Shown here one piece after another: positions 5,905 to 12,735 of a stretch of DNA of 12,735 nucleotides; within the stretch, counting starts at the first letter, position 1, and each line of letters starts with the position of its first letter. The stretch is from positions 1-12,735 of the forward strand of contig DCQT01000063.1 of assembly GCA_002323535.1 (NCBI GenBank). The letters run 5' to 3'. The translations under genes and the position numbers were made by a program. Below the pieces are notes generated by a model. That model searched no databases and had not been told where the DNA came from. It saw only the letters and a program-made list of their open reading frames with translations. The DNA is from Bacteriovoracaceae bacterium UBA1511. GTDB lineage: Bacteria > Bdellovibrionota > Bacteriovoracia > Bacteriovoracales > Bacteriovoracaceae.

Positions 5905-8280
5905 TCATTGATTCTCTGAAACATCTCCATCACTATCCAAAAGAGGAACCTCGATATCTGGATTTAAAAAGCGCCTACTAGCTTCAGATAAACCTTCGTA
6001 CCTTCTTTTGAACTCTCTTCTTTTTTGCTCACAACCATTTACTTTATCTACGATCGCTTCAAGATTTTGTAAGCCTCCCTCAACCATTTGATCTTTAAAA
6101 AGAGACTCGTCAGTTACTCCGCTTTCAGCAATTCTAGATGCCTCCACAACCTTTTTTCCAAATGGAGTTTGATAAAATTTTGCAACAGTTGTGAGGACAT
6201 CGTTTAGAGAGCACTGTTTAGTAGTACCACTAAAATTATTACATTTACAAAGTAGCTCCTGGTCTTGAGGTAAGCCAAGCACTGTAGACCTCCAGCTTCT
6301 AGGGTTGTAGAGATCAAACCGAGCTATTTTTTCTTGATTATCAACGCTTGATTTGTTGGAGTTTTCGTTATCACAAGAGATCGATTTGAATTTGTTTCCT
6401 TGAAACTTAGGGAGAGTGATTGAAATTTGAATATTTCCAAATGTTCCTTTTTTGACGTTGAGTTTTGTACTCTTATTGTCTCCTTCAAACTCACAATTGC
6501 TTTGATTGTTTTCTGAAAACTGACTTTCAATGAAGTCCATTGCAATGTGTGACTCGACGGCCATTTTTTCTTTTAAGTGCTTTTGACTTACATTTTGATT
6601 TCTAAAACGAGCACACCTTCTTTTCATTTCAGCAGATGTATTTGATAAAAAACTGTACTCCCCGACATTACTGGATCCATCGGGGCTAGTTTGATATGAT
6701 GACGTTGCTTGATAGAGATCACTTGATGAGAGTTTCTTTCTTAGTTGATCAAGCACTACACTTTCTTCACCTGAAAGATCACCCTGCGGCACAGACTCAT
6801 TTTTTCTAAAGTTGCAGCTAACCTCCTCCCCACTGGAGATACTTTGCTCAATGAACAAACTTTCCGACGGCCTTAACGTTATGTCCTCAAGAGGCAATCT
6901 TTTAAGAGACATAGAAGCTGATCGAATGGATGATCCTGAGTCAGCATTGTAATCTCTTTTCTTAGGGAAAATAAATGCTTCTCCTTGCATTATAGGAAGC
7001 TGCCTCGTTTCATTAACTACGATATTACTATAGACATATTTTACTAGGGGGTCATTTGCCATAAACTGATGCTCAACAGATCCAGAAAAACATGTATTAT
7101 CACTGGCAATTTTGTTTGAGATATAAATAGACTTAAACAAATTACTGCAGCGTGGATCATTAACCCCCTTGCTTGGGAATTGTGCTTCACATGATCTAAG
7201 TGCCACGTCTTCGTCTATTTCTGGGATCCCCCCTGTTTGAACTCTAAGGGATTTGAAGCGATCACCTAGTTCTTCTAAATCTACTCCCTGACTTTTAACG
7301 CATTTATCTAGTTTATCAATTAGATGTTGAGTGTTTGACGGGGCACTTGGTATTTTATCTTTTAGTTCACCGGCCATTCTTCTTTTTGTGGCGGTGTATT
7401 CAATTATTTTTTTCGCCTCTTTTTTTCTTTTAGAAACTTGCGCAGGTGTTTTTAGGAAAACATAGCTTGGTGGGAGCCCTTTACTTTCTCTTTGCTTATT
7501 TTCTTTTTCGAGTCTTTTAACAAATTCTTTTTCAAGCACTGCAGCTCTTTTTTTTCTGAGCCTCACAAGGTATTTTTCTTTTAAGTTTGAAATTTTTAAC
7601 TTGCATCTCGAGGAGGCCTTGGAACGCAAGAAATCGCGAAAACACTTTTCGTTTTTTTTTATTTCACGGCAAAGTTTTAACTTTCTAAATATCCCATTGT
7701 TTCTTTTACAATGCTTGTTTCTCATTCGAACAAATGTAAGATCTCGGATTGGCTCAGTACTAGCATTAAGAGTCATCGCAATGGGGCGTTTTGATTGATC
7801 ATTGTGGATAAGTTGTCTCTTAAAGTCTTCTTTTGTACTTTCAAACCATTCATCACATGAATTTTTTACTTTGGAAGAGGTTTCACATATGGGTGCGATA
7901 GAAGCTGACTTGAATTTTATAGGTTTGGTTTGAGGAAGCTCAATTTCTGAGGATTTAATTTTGGCTTGGCAGGACCCAAGACGCACTTTATGGACTCGTG
8001 ACCTGTCGGATAGTCCCTCTGTTTCACTTGTATAAATTGAACCGGTGGTAGTATGACTATGTAGCCTCTGATACGGATTGAATTTATTTAAAAATTTGAT
8101 TTCGTTTTCAGTAAATAATCCGGAGTCAAAATTTACAGGATTTTTTACGCAGCCATGCTTAACTAATCTTCCAAGGTACGTATTATCATTTTGTGAACCT
8201 GGGTAGGGAAAAGTTGAAACTCGTGTTGCGGTGGACAGCGAACTCCAAAATATCAATAAAGAAATTAAGTATTTCCACAT
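5905..8280 (-). CDS. Large cysteine-rich exported protein of unknown function
   Basis: A 791-residue protein I do not recognise. Residues 1-18 are a signal peptide with a plausible cut after STA. The mature protein has 20 cysteines spread from C44 to near residue 750, including a CKC pair, suggesting many disulfides outside the cytoplasm. Residues 185-310 are very rich in Lys and Arg and look like a long basic helical or coiled-coil region. The middle (about 370-620) is rich in Ser and Asn. The last residues contain DSDGDVSE, which resembles a calcium-binding loop (DxDGDxxE). The start is ATG at 8280; GAGAGGG ends only one base before it, an unusually tight spacing. It lies 49 bases downstream of yidD with no terminator between. 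A role in the periplasm, on the surface or in secretion is inferred. Confidence 0.8.
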   Translation of the reverse strand: MWKYLISLLIFWSSLSTATRVSTFPYPGSQNDNTYLGRLVKHGCVKNPVNFDSGLFTENEIKFLNKFNPYQRLHSHTTTGSIYTSETEGLSDRSRVHKVRLGSCQAKIKSSEIELPQTKPIKFKSASIAPICETSSKVKNSCDEWFESTKEDFKRQLIHNDQSKRPIAMTLNASTEPIRDLTFVRMRNKHCKRNNGIFRKLKLCREIKKNEKCFRDFLRSKASSRCKLKISNLKEKYLVRLRKKRAAVLEKEFVKRLEKENKQRESKGLPPSYVFLKTPAQVSKRKKEAKKIIEYTATKRRMAGELKDKIPSAPSNTQHLIDKLDKCVKSQGVDLEELGDRFKSLRVQTGGIPEIDEDVALRSCEAQFPSKGVNDPRCSNLFKSIYISNKIASDNTCFSGSVEHQFMANDPLVKYVYSNIVVNETRQLPIMQGEAFIFPKKRDYNADSGSSIRSASMSLKRLPLEDITLRPSESLFIEQSISSGEEVSCNFRKNESVPQGDLSGEESVVLDQLRKKLSSSDLYQATSSYQTSPDGSSNVGEYSFLSNTSAEMKRRCARFRNQNVSQKHLKEKMAVESHIAMDFIESQFSENNQSNCEFEGDNKSTKLNVKKGTFGNIQISITLPKFQGNKFKSISCDNENSNKSSVDNQEKIARFDLYNPRSWRSTVLGLPQDQELLCKCNNFSGTTKQCSLNDVLTTVAKFYQTPFGKKVVEASRIAESGVTDESLFKDQMVEGGLQNLEAIVDKVNGCEQKRREFKRRYEGLSEASRRFLNPDIEVPLLDSDGDVSENQ

Positions 8281-8329
8281 ACCCTCTCATCGGGAATTAT
8301 TTGAAATAACTATAAAAGAATAAACAAGT

Positions 8330-8545
8330 TTAATTTTTTATAACTGGATCATGGCCACCTTTTGAAAACGGGTGGCAACGTAGAAGTCGCCAAGTGATCT
8401 TAAAGATCGCTATATGAGTTGGAAGTGATTCTAATGCCTCTTTGGCGTAGTTTGAGCAACTGGGGTGGAACCTACATCTTTGACCGAGTAAGGGAGAAAT
8501 GAAGTATCGATAAAATTTAATTAGATAAATTAAAAGTGTTTTCAT
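8330..8545 (-). CDS. yidD: Membrane protein insertion efficiency factor YidD
   Basis: A 71-residue small protein that assists YidC-dependent insertion of inner-membrane proteins, held at the membrane face by an amphipathic N-terminal helix. The full family signature is present: FISPLLG at 15-21, CRFHPSCSNYAKEAL with C24 and C30, then RLLRCHPF with C57 and GGHDPV at 63-68. Its length is normal for the family. In many bacteria yidD sits between rnpA and yidC; here it follows maf with a four-base ATGA overlap and belongs to a different operon. Its ribosome site must lie within the end of maf. Confidence 0.96.
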   Translation of the reverse strand: MKTLLIYLIKFYRYFISPLLGQRCRFHPSCSNYAKEALESLPTHIAIFKITWRLLRCHPFSKGGHDPVIKN

Positions 8546-9129
8546 TGTCTCAAGGGATGGATATCAAATTTTTTGAGATGGGTGATAAGATCAATTAGGG
8601 GTAACCCAATAATGGAATTAAAATCAGTTGTCTTAACTTCACTAAACAGTGCAATACCTAGGTTTTCAATCATGTAAGACCCTGCGCAAAAAAGTGGTTC
8701 ATCCTTTTTGACATAATATTCAATTTCAGAATCGAGTAGATCTGCTCTAAGGGTTAAAAAAGTAGAGTGAGAAAAAGTGATCGACTTACTCTTTGTCGCA
8801 ATAGTTACTCCGGAGATTAACTCATGAGTTTTACCACGCATCTTTTTTAGTTGTCTGATTGCATTTTCAATTGTCTTTGGTTTTGAGAAGATTTCTCCAT
8901 CTAATTGGATCACTTGATCCGATCCAATAACAACAGCATCCGCACGGGTCTCTAAAACAGTATTTGCTTTAAGAGCAGAGAGTTTTTCTGCTATCTCTTT
9001 TGGCCTATAAAGTTTATTTTTATATGCGGACTCATCAACATCTGGTTTGATGCACTCGAACGGAATACTTAATTTTTCTAAAAGCTGTTTTCTATAAATC
9101 GAGGTACTTGCAAGGATTATATTTCTCAT
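8542..9129 (-). CDS. maf: Maf-family nucleotide pyrophosphatase, YceF-like
   Basis: A 195-residue cytosolic house-cleaning enzyme that hydrolyses noncanonical nucleoside triphosphates to monophosphates. Motifs in order: ILASTSIYRKQLLEKL at 5-20, DVDES at 30-34, GSDQV at 69-73 with the probable catalytic D71, LDGEIFSKP at 76-84, CAGSYMIENLGIALF at 148-162 and GLPLI at 175-179. The CAGS-x-GI-x-LF segment and the LDGEI stretch resemble E. coli YceF, whose substrate is 7-methyl-GTP, more than the dTTP/UTP-acting YhdE type. That subfamily choice is from recalled sequence. The start is ATG at 9129, with AGGA overlapping the stop of the upstream gene three bases away. It is the middle gene of hydroxylase-maf-yidD. 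Confidence 0.94.
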   Translation of the reverse strand: MRNIILASTSIYRKQLLEKLSIPFECIKPDVDESAYKNKLYRPKEIAEKLSALKANTVLETRADAVVIGSDQVIQLDGEIFSKPKTIENAIRQLKKMRGKTHELISGVTIATKSKSITFSHSTFLTLRADLLDSEIEYYVKKDEPLFCAGSYMIENLGIALFSEVKTTDFNSIIGLPLIDLITHLKKFDIHPLRQ

Positions 9130-9132
9130 GTC

Positions 9133-9813
9133 CTAGCGATAGTACGTTTTAAACAATCGGTCAAAAAGCGGGAAAACGATGTTGAAATTATAACGGCCCA
9201 TTAACTTTTTAGTGTGATGGTGCCGGTGATGAACCCAGGCATTTTTAAATATGGGGATACGCAGGATTTTTGCATCTTGGGGTAGATGACTCACAAAGTG
9301 AAATACTTCGTACAAAACTAAATAGACCGCGGCCATGGCGACAATCAGGTGAGCGACATTTGGGGAAAGGACTCCATACTTAATGGAAAAGTATCCTAGT
9401 GCAGGAAAGAGGATACCGTTTACTGGCAACACAAAGTGAATAGGGAAAAATAGAATGATAAAATCACGCTTGTCTCTGTAGATTATAGCTTCGTCTGTAT
9501 AAAAGTGATGATGAGAGAGGGTGTGGATTTTATACGCCATAGGCATTATTTTAAAAGGCCTATGCAGCGGATACTTGTGGAATACCCAAACAAAAAAGTT
9601 TCCGCCTAAAAGCATTAAAGGAATAACGAGAAATTCAAAAAATGTAAGGTTTTGGATATTTGAGAAGGAGTAAAAAAGAACACATATGATGATTAAAATA
9701 TTTGTTCCAAGATGAATTTCGGGAACGTACCACCAAGGAATATCTTTTCTGAAGTTTTCTCTGAACTTTTCGACCTCAGGGTCAATGAGTGAATAGTATT
9801 TATCTTTTTCCAT
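9133..9813 (-). CDS. Sterol desaturase / fatty acid hydroxylase superfamily membrane protein
   Basis: A 226-residue integral membrane di-iron enzyme. The histidine clusters that bind iron are all present: H79/H84 (HKYPLH), H97 with H101-H103 (HTLSHHH), H172/H176 (HFVSH) and H195-H200 (HHRHHH). Hydrophobic spans lie at about 35-52, 57-77, 116-140 and 152-172. Members of this superfamily use O2 to hydroxylate or desaturate lipids, sterols or carotenoids; the substrate here is unknown, with a fatty acyl chain or sphingolipid the obvious guess. Its start at 9813 has only a weak, distant GGTGAT. It is the first gene of a compact operon with maf and yidD, whose products are not functionally related to it in any way I can name. 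Confidence 0.88.
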   Translation of the reverse strand: MEKDKYYSLIDPEVEKFRENFRKDIPWWYVPEIHLGTNILIIICVLFYSFSNIQNLTFFEFLVIPLMLLGGNFFVWVFHKYPLHRPFKIMPMAYKIHTLSHHHFYTDEAIIYRDKRDFIILFFPIHFVLPVNGILFPALGYFSIKYGVLSPNVAHLIVAMAAVYLVLYEVFHFVSHLPQDAKILRIPIFKNAWVHHRHHHTKKLMGRYNFNIVFPLFDRLFKTYYR

Positions 9814-9884
9814 AGATCAATACTATCACCAAAAACTTTATATTTAGTCAAAACCTGCCTAAACATTGGCCTTGCAGTATAAAA

Positions 9885-10673
9885 TTATCTCAAGGACGAC
9901 CCGTTGGATTTTTCTGCCTCAGATTGAGATTCCGTCTTCTCTCTCTCTTTTTGCGGTTTTCTTTGGTCATTAGATGATTCTGCGAGTTTTTCTTCAATTT
10001 CTTTATCAACCTTTGCCGCAATTTCAGGGTATCTCTCTTTAAGAACTCGATCGATCTTCCAGCTGTAAGTCACGTCACAGTATCCGTCTTTTAAAATAAC
10101 GCTGAATTCACTTTTTTCATCAGATTCACCAACATCAACATGAAATTCTGGTTTTTTGAAAATGTCATTTTGATTGGCAATGTCATGAAGTTGATTACTG
10201 GTATTGATGGCGCTTTTATCCCATAAAACAACCGCGGCAGTATGATCTTTATGGACTGCCTTGAAGTATTTTGACTTGAAAACTTCTTTCGTTTGCTCAG
10301 AAATACATTTAATAGCATCCTTAGAGCTCAGTTCCATATGCATACCATAGTAATTCATCTGAGCGCTTTCGACTTTTGCTTTGAAGTGCCTTAGTGTTAG
10401 TAGCACATCTCTGTCAGCAAAAAGATACATTGGGTCTCTGGGGCGTTGATGCCCATAAATTAATGGTTTTTCGCCCTTGGAAATTACCTTGTTGAGATAC
10501 ATGTCTCCAATGCGTTTCTCAGGTGCAAGCTTTAGTGTGTAAGGTTTAGCTGTGTATTGGTTCTCAGCGGTCACCTCAGATGTTTCAGAAGGGTGGTAAT
10601 ACCGATCAGCCGATACGATCATAGATGTTAGACTTGCCGTTACAAGTAGACAGAGATTTTTCTTAGAAAACAT
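9885..10673 (-). CDS. Exported protein of unknown function under sigma-54 control
   Basis: A 262-residue protein without a family I can name. Residues 1-22 form a signal peptide with a plausible cut at VSA. The mature part is mixed alpha/beta with two cysteines, C123 and C199, which could form one disulfide. From about residue 212 to the end it becomes very charged and polar, rich in Glu, Lys, Ser and Gln, probably a disordered or coiled tail. The start is ATG at 10673, preceded by a strong GGAGGA (10682 to 10677). A near-consensus sigma-54 promoter lies 39 or so bases upstream, so expression should need RpoN and an activator ATPase. It probably acts in the periplasm or outside the cell. No transcription terminator is evident after it. 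Confidence 0.85.
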   Translation of the reverse strand: MFSKKNLCLLVTASLTSMIVSADRYYHPSETSEVTAENQYTAKPYTLKLAPEKRIGDMYLNKVISKGEKPLIYGHQRPRDPMYLFADRDVLLTLRHFKAKVESAQMNYYGMHMELSSKDAIKCISEQTKEVFKSKYFKAVHKDHTAAVVLWDKSAINTSNQLHDIANQNDIFKKPEFHVDVGESDEKSEFSVILKDGYCDVTYSWKIDRVLKERYPEIAAKVDKEIEEKLAESSNDQRKPQKEREKTESQSEAEKSNGSSLR

Positions 10674-10711
10674 AATTCCTCCAAAAACCCCTTAAATTTT
10701 ACATAATCTCA

Positions 10712-10727
10712 AGCAACCCGTGTGCCA
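10712..10727 (-). promoter_or_regulatory. Sigma-54 (-24/-12) promoter of the 262-residue exported protein
   Basis: On the minus strand the sequence reads TGGCACACGGGTTGCT. It matches the RpoN consensus TGGCAC-N5-TTGCW with exactly ten bases between the invariant GG and GC. The predicted start of transcription is near 10701, giving a leader of about 28 bases that contains the GGAGGA ribosome site. I looked for similar elements elsewhere in the window and found none. Confidence 0.78.
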
Positions 10728-10808
10728 TCCTGTATTACGAAAAATCGAAGCCTTATGTTGATATGAAAAATATCCAAATATGAAGTGTATATTTATTTTT
10801 CACCTGGG

Positions 10809-10830
10809 CCTGAAAGAGCCCTTCTTCAGG
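10809..10830. promoter_or_regulatory. Inverted repeat, candidate activator site between divergent genes
   Basis: CCTGAA at 10809-10814 and TTCAGG at 10825-10830 are perfect reverse complements separated by 10 bases. The centre lies about 119 bases upstream of the predicted sigma-54 start, a typical distance for an enhancer-binding protein site. It also sits about 18 bases above the -35 box of the opposite gene. A second, smaller repeat GATAT-N5-ATATC is at 10760-10774. The binding role is inferred. Confidence 0.35.
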
Positions 10831-10847
10831 GTCTTGACGAATGGAGT

Positions 10848-10876
10848 CTGACAGGTGAGCGTAGTTTGGTTATATC
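10848..10876 (+). promoter_or_regulatory. Sigma-70-like promoter of the 160-residue exported protein
   Basis: CTGACA at 10848-10853 matches five of six -35 positions. After a 17-base spacer, TATATC at 10871-10876 matches four of six -10 positions. The predicted start near 10883 gives a short leader of about 16 bases holding GGAGAG at 10889-10894, directly before the ATG at 10899. Confidence 0.5.
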
Positions 10877-10898
10877 TTTACACCTTTTGGAGAGTTAA

Positions 10899-11381
10899 AT
10901 GAAAAAAATAGTTTTATTAATGATTTTTAGTTTTAATACATTTGCTTGTATGGATTTAGATCTAAAAGATAGGTCTTTAAAAGTTGATATTGAGTGGAAG
11001 TATGCTCCTTTTGGCGGCGTTTCTGTTTTGAAGGATAGCGTTGTTTTCAATTCAAGCAGATCTCCTTCAACAATTAATTTGAGTTGGGAGAACCATCCTT
11101 ATGAGTTAACTACTCTGATAGATATATCAAAACCAAAAATAGCCGGCGAAGGCAAAGTTATCCTTGCGAAGTTCTTTGGAAAAAATACTGAGACGGGTAG
11201 TGTTAAAGAAAAAGTTAAGCTGACACAGATCGCAGAGGGAAAAGCAAAAATTAAATTTTATGATATTTCTACTAGCAAGTACGTTACTTTTCTTTTTAAG
11301 GAAATTTCGCTTGAGGAGTGGGTAGATATGGACTGTCCTAATAAAGAGCCTGAGAGTGAAAATAAAAGATTGATTTTATAA
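10899..11381 (+). CDS. Small exported protein of unknown function
   Basis: A 160-residue protein I do not recognise. Residues 1-16 are a signal peptide (basic MKK, hydrophobic core, NTFA at the cut). C17 follows directly, but TFAC lacks the leucine-like residue of a good lipobox, so cleavage by signal peptidase I and a C17-C146 disulfide are about as likely as lipidation. The mature part alternates hydrophobic and charged residues in a way that suggests a beta-sandwich. It ends in a short polar tail after WVDMDCP. The start is ATG at 10899 with GGAGAG four bases upstream. It is divergent from the sigma-54-controlled exported protein and closed by a strong terminator 18 bases after its stop, so it appears to be a single-gene transcript. 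Confidence 0.78.
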   Translation: MKKIVLLMIFSFNTFACMDLDLKDRSLKVDIEWKYAPFGGVSVLKDSVVFNSSRSPSTINLSWENHPYELTTLIDISKPKIAGEGKVILAKFFGKNTETGSVKEKVKLTQIAEGKAKIKFYDISTSKYVTFLFKEISLEEWVDMDCPNKEPESENKRLIL

Positions 11382-11398
11382 AGGTAATATACAATTTT

Positions 11399-11427
11399 AA
11401 AAAAGCCGGCAGTTAGCCGGCTTTTTT
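11399..11427 (+). terminator. Strong intrinsic terminator, 12-bp stem
   Basis: AAAAAAGCCGGC (11399-11410) pairs perfectly with GCCGGCTTTTTT (11416-11427) around the loop AGTTA. The GC core followed by six T residues is typical of Rho-independent termination. The A-tract on the 5' side would let it work in both directions, but the nearest plus-strand gene end is the one it serves. Confidence 0.93.
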
Positions 11428-11636
11428 ATTGAGACAAATCTTATCAACTAAAAAAGAATCAAAAGCTCTAAATTATCTTTGTTACTTTTTAAAACCTAAT
11501 TTTGAGGATTTTTTGGTATTAATACATAAGAATTATTTATATATTTTTAAGTCGCAAAACTTTAAGCGATTGACTAAAAACTGGTCAGTGAAAAACATTT
11601 TCTCACAGAATTATTCTTAATTGCTCGCAGTGGTTG

Positions 11637-11642
11637 TATAAT
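11637..11642 (+). promoter_or_regulatory. Candidate -10 box for the right-edge exported protein
   Basis: A perfect TATAAT is placed 54 bases before the ATG at 11697. The best -35 at 17 bases (TTCTTA, 11614-11619) matches only three of six positions, so an activator may be needed or the call may be wrong. The predicted leader of about 48 bases contains a run of eight T and ends with GGGGGAG as ribosome site. Confidence 0.45.
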
Positions 11643-11696
11643 TTGGCATTTTTTTTGCCCCTGGTATGAATGTATTCGTTCTCTTGGGGGAGAATA

Positions 11697-12735
11697 ATGA
11701 AAAAGCAAATTTATATTTTTTTGTCTATTGTTGTGGTGTGCAATTCAATTTATGCCTCGCCTGGTATTCCTGATGTCCCTGAGTTTGACATCCCTTCAGA
11801 GGAAGAGGCACGAGAGGCTGCCGAGGAGAGTGCCTCTTCAACTAGTCCTCTTGATTTAAGAGAGGAGTACAGGAGAGCCGCGGCTGAGTATGGAGAGATG
11901 GAATTAATTCCAAGTGGTGATATAGAAAATATTCGAGAACTTCTCAAAGAGGGAAAAGCTTCTGGAGGAGACCTGATAAAGCATTTTAAAAGAGCGACGA
12001 GAAGAGCGGATAGGCTGGCCAATAATGCGATAGACAGACTGGGAGAGGTATTTACTCCGGATAACCTTTTGATCGGAGGTGTAGCTGCTTATATTGGATT
12101 AAATGCTGGTAGTGTTGCTTTAGATGGTGTGACTACAGGGCTTGTAAAAGGTGTTGACTATATTATTCAAAAGCTCAATGAGGACGTCGAAAAAATTAAT
12201 TATGAAATTTTTTATAAAGAACTAACTAACTTGCAAAAGACTATGACAGATATGGACAAGATTTCTGAAATGGTGAAGCAATCAAAGAAGTTTTTGAAAA
12301 TGAAAGAGAAGATAGCTCCAGTTCTAGGTGAAAGAGTTACTGGTGAGGAAAAAGAACAGTTTATTGAGAAGGTTACATGTGACAAATCACTAAGCTTATT
12401 TGAAAAATCCAAAATGAGAAAAGAGCTCCGCGATATTATTGAAAAAGTTGAAACGGATGATACTTTTTCCTCTAGAATGTGTATGTCGTTGTCGCAACTT
12501 GATGAAGCCAAATCAAAATTGGATCAAATATCAAGAGTGTTGAGTATTAATTTTGATGATATGAGTAAATACAGGTTGAGAACTGTTGAGGCTACCGCGG
12601 AAAAATCATTTAAAGCTTGGAGTATAAGAGCAGAAAAAAATAATCCTTATATAGATAAATTGAGAGCGGATGGACTTTCATGCCTAAGTGATTCTGAGGC
12701 AATTAAAGGAACTCTTCTTGAAAAAATTTCAAAAA
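11697..12735 (+). CDS. Exported helical protein of unknown function (cut by window edge)
   Basis: An open frame of 346 codons without a stop before the window ends. Residues 1-20 are a signal peptide with a likely cut after IYA. Then come a Pro- and Glu-rich stretch (22-50), charged helices (53-118), a glycine-rich hydrophobic segment at 124-150 (AAYIGLNAGSVALDGV and around), and long charged helices with coiled-coil character from 155 to the end. Cysteines after the signal are C228, C262 and C329. The start is supported by GGGGGAG five or so bases upstream and by the signal peptide. A hydrophobic stretch between long amphipathic helices is seen in alpha-helical pore-forming toxins, but also in ordinary membrane-associated proteins; I recognise no family motif. 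Confidence 0.82.
   Translation, partial: MKKQIYIFLSIVVVCNSIYASPGIPDVPEFDIPSEEEAREAAEESASSTSPLDLREEYRRAAAEYGEMELIPSGDIENIRELLKEGKASGGDLIKHFKRATRRADRLANNAIDRLGEVFTPDNLLIGGVAAYIGLNAGSVALDGVTTGLVKGVDYIIQKLNEDVEKINYEIFYKELTNLQKTMTDMDKISEMVKQSKKFLKMKEKIAPVLGERVTGEEKEQFIEKVTCDKSLSLFEKSKMRKELRDIIEKVETDDTFSSRMCMSLSQLDEAKSKLDQISRVLSINFDDMSKYRLRTVEATAEKSFKAWSIRAEKNNPYIDKLRADGLSCLSDSEAIKGTLLEKISK

Larger units (their letters stand above)
11382..11696. other. 315-base gene-free gap
   Basis: The gap holds the terminator at 11399-11427, then about 200 bases of AT-rich sequence, then the promoter and ribosome site of the next gene. The middle has three weak inverted repeats: AGTCGC/GCGATT near 11550-11570, TGACT/TGGTCA near 11570-11587, and GTGA/TCAC at 11588-11606. 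A 63-codon frame opening with TTG at 11429 has no ribosome site and a composition like noncoding DNA. No convincing gene was found. Confidence 0.6.

Noticed and set aside
7601..7798. Plus-strand 65-codon frame inside the 791-residue gene
   Set aside because: It is antisense to a basic Lys/Arg-rich region, and its Phe/Leu richness is a complement artefact.
9840..9880. Possible terminator after the 262-residue gene (CTGC/GCAG arms)
   Set aside because: Only four pairs form and the inner bases mismatch, so I do not support it.
11429..11620. A 63-codon plus-strand frame just after the terminator
   Set aside because: It opens with TTG immediately behind the terminator hairpin, has no ribosome site, and shows no signal peptide or domain.
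11645..11659. GGCA-T7-TGCC hairpin in the leader of the right-edge gene
   Set aside because: The stem is only four base pairs, and the T run sits in the loop instead of after the stem, so it is neither a terminator nor a convincing switch.
11750..12511. Two Ser-rich minus-strand frames opposite the right-edge gene
   Set aside because: They are mirror images of the Glu/Lys-rich helical coding sequence on the plus strand, which has a signal peptide and strong ribosome site.

Overview
The window is chromosomal, AT-rich bacterial DNA with tightly packed genes. It mixes housekeeping genes (a dihydroorotase-like gene, cysS, priA, maf, yidD) with many exported proteins of unknown function. This mix, the codon use and the many signal-peptide hypotheticals suggest a Gram-negative of the Bdellovibrionota, perhaps Bacteriovorax/Halobacteriovorax-like. 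That placement is inference; there is no rRNA in the window to support it. No tRNA, rRNA, CRISPR array, insertion sequence or prophage gene was seen.

Region 1 (1-760, minus strand): a membrane-anchored protein with a B-box-like zinc-binding segment, followed after 9 bases by the start of a dihydroorotase-family gene that runs off the left edge. Region 2 (822-5290, plus strand): a compact operon of cysS, an ACMSD-type decarboxylase and priA. The first two genes overlap by an ATGA and the last two abut as TAAATG. The decarboxylase is the metabolic outsider. PriA has kept only four of the usual eight zinc-binding cysteines. Region 3 (5291-5897, plus): a DUF2799-like lipoprotein with a coiled-coil tail, preceded by AT-rich tandem repeats and a perfect 8+1+8 palindrome.

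Region 4 (9813 down to 5905, minus): a fatty acid hydroxylase-superfamily membrane enzyme, a Maf/YceF nucleotide pyrophosphatase and YidD form a compact operon. A 791-residue cysteine-rich exported protein of unknown function follows and converges on the lipoprotein gene with 7 bases between the stop codons.

Region 5 (9885-12735): three exported proteins of unknown function. A 262-residue one on the minus strand has a textbook sigma-54 (-24/-12) promoter. A divergent 160-residue one on the plus strand has a sigma-70-like promoter. An inverted repeat between them sits where a sigma-54 activator could bind. A strong terminator with a 12-bp stem closes the 160-residue gene. After a 315-base gap, an exported helical protein with an internal glycine-rich hydrophobic stretch begins and runs off the right edge. 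This regulated cluster of secreted proteins is the most likely place for undescribed biology, but no function can be assigned from sequence alone.
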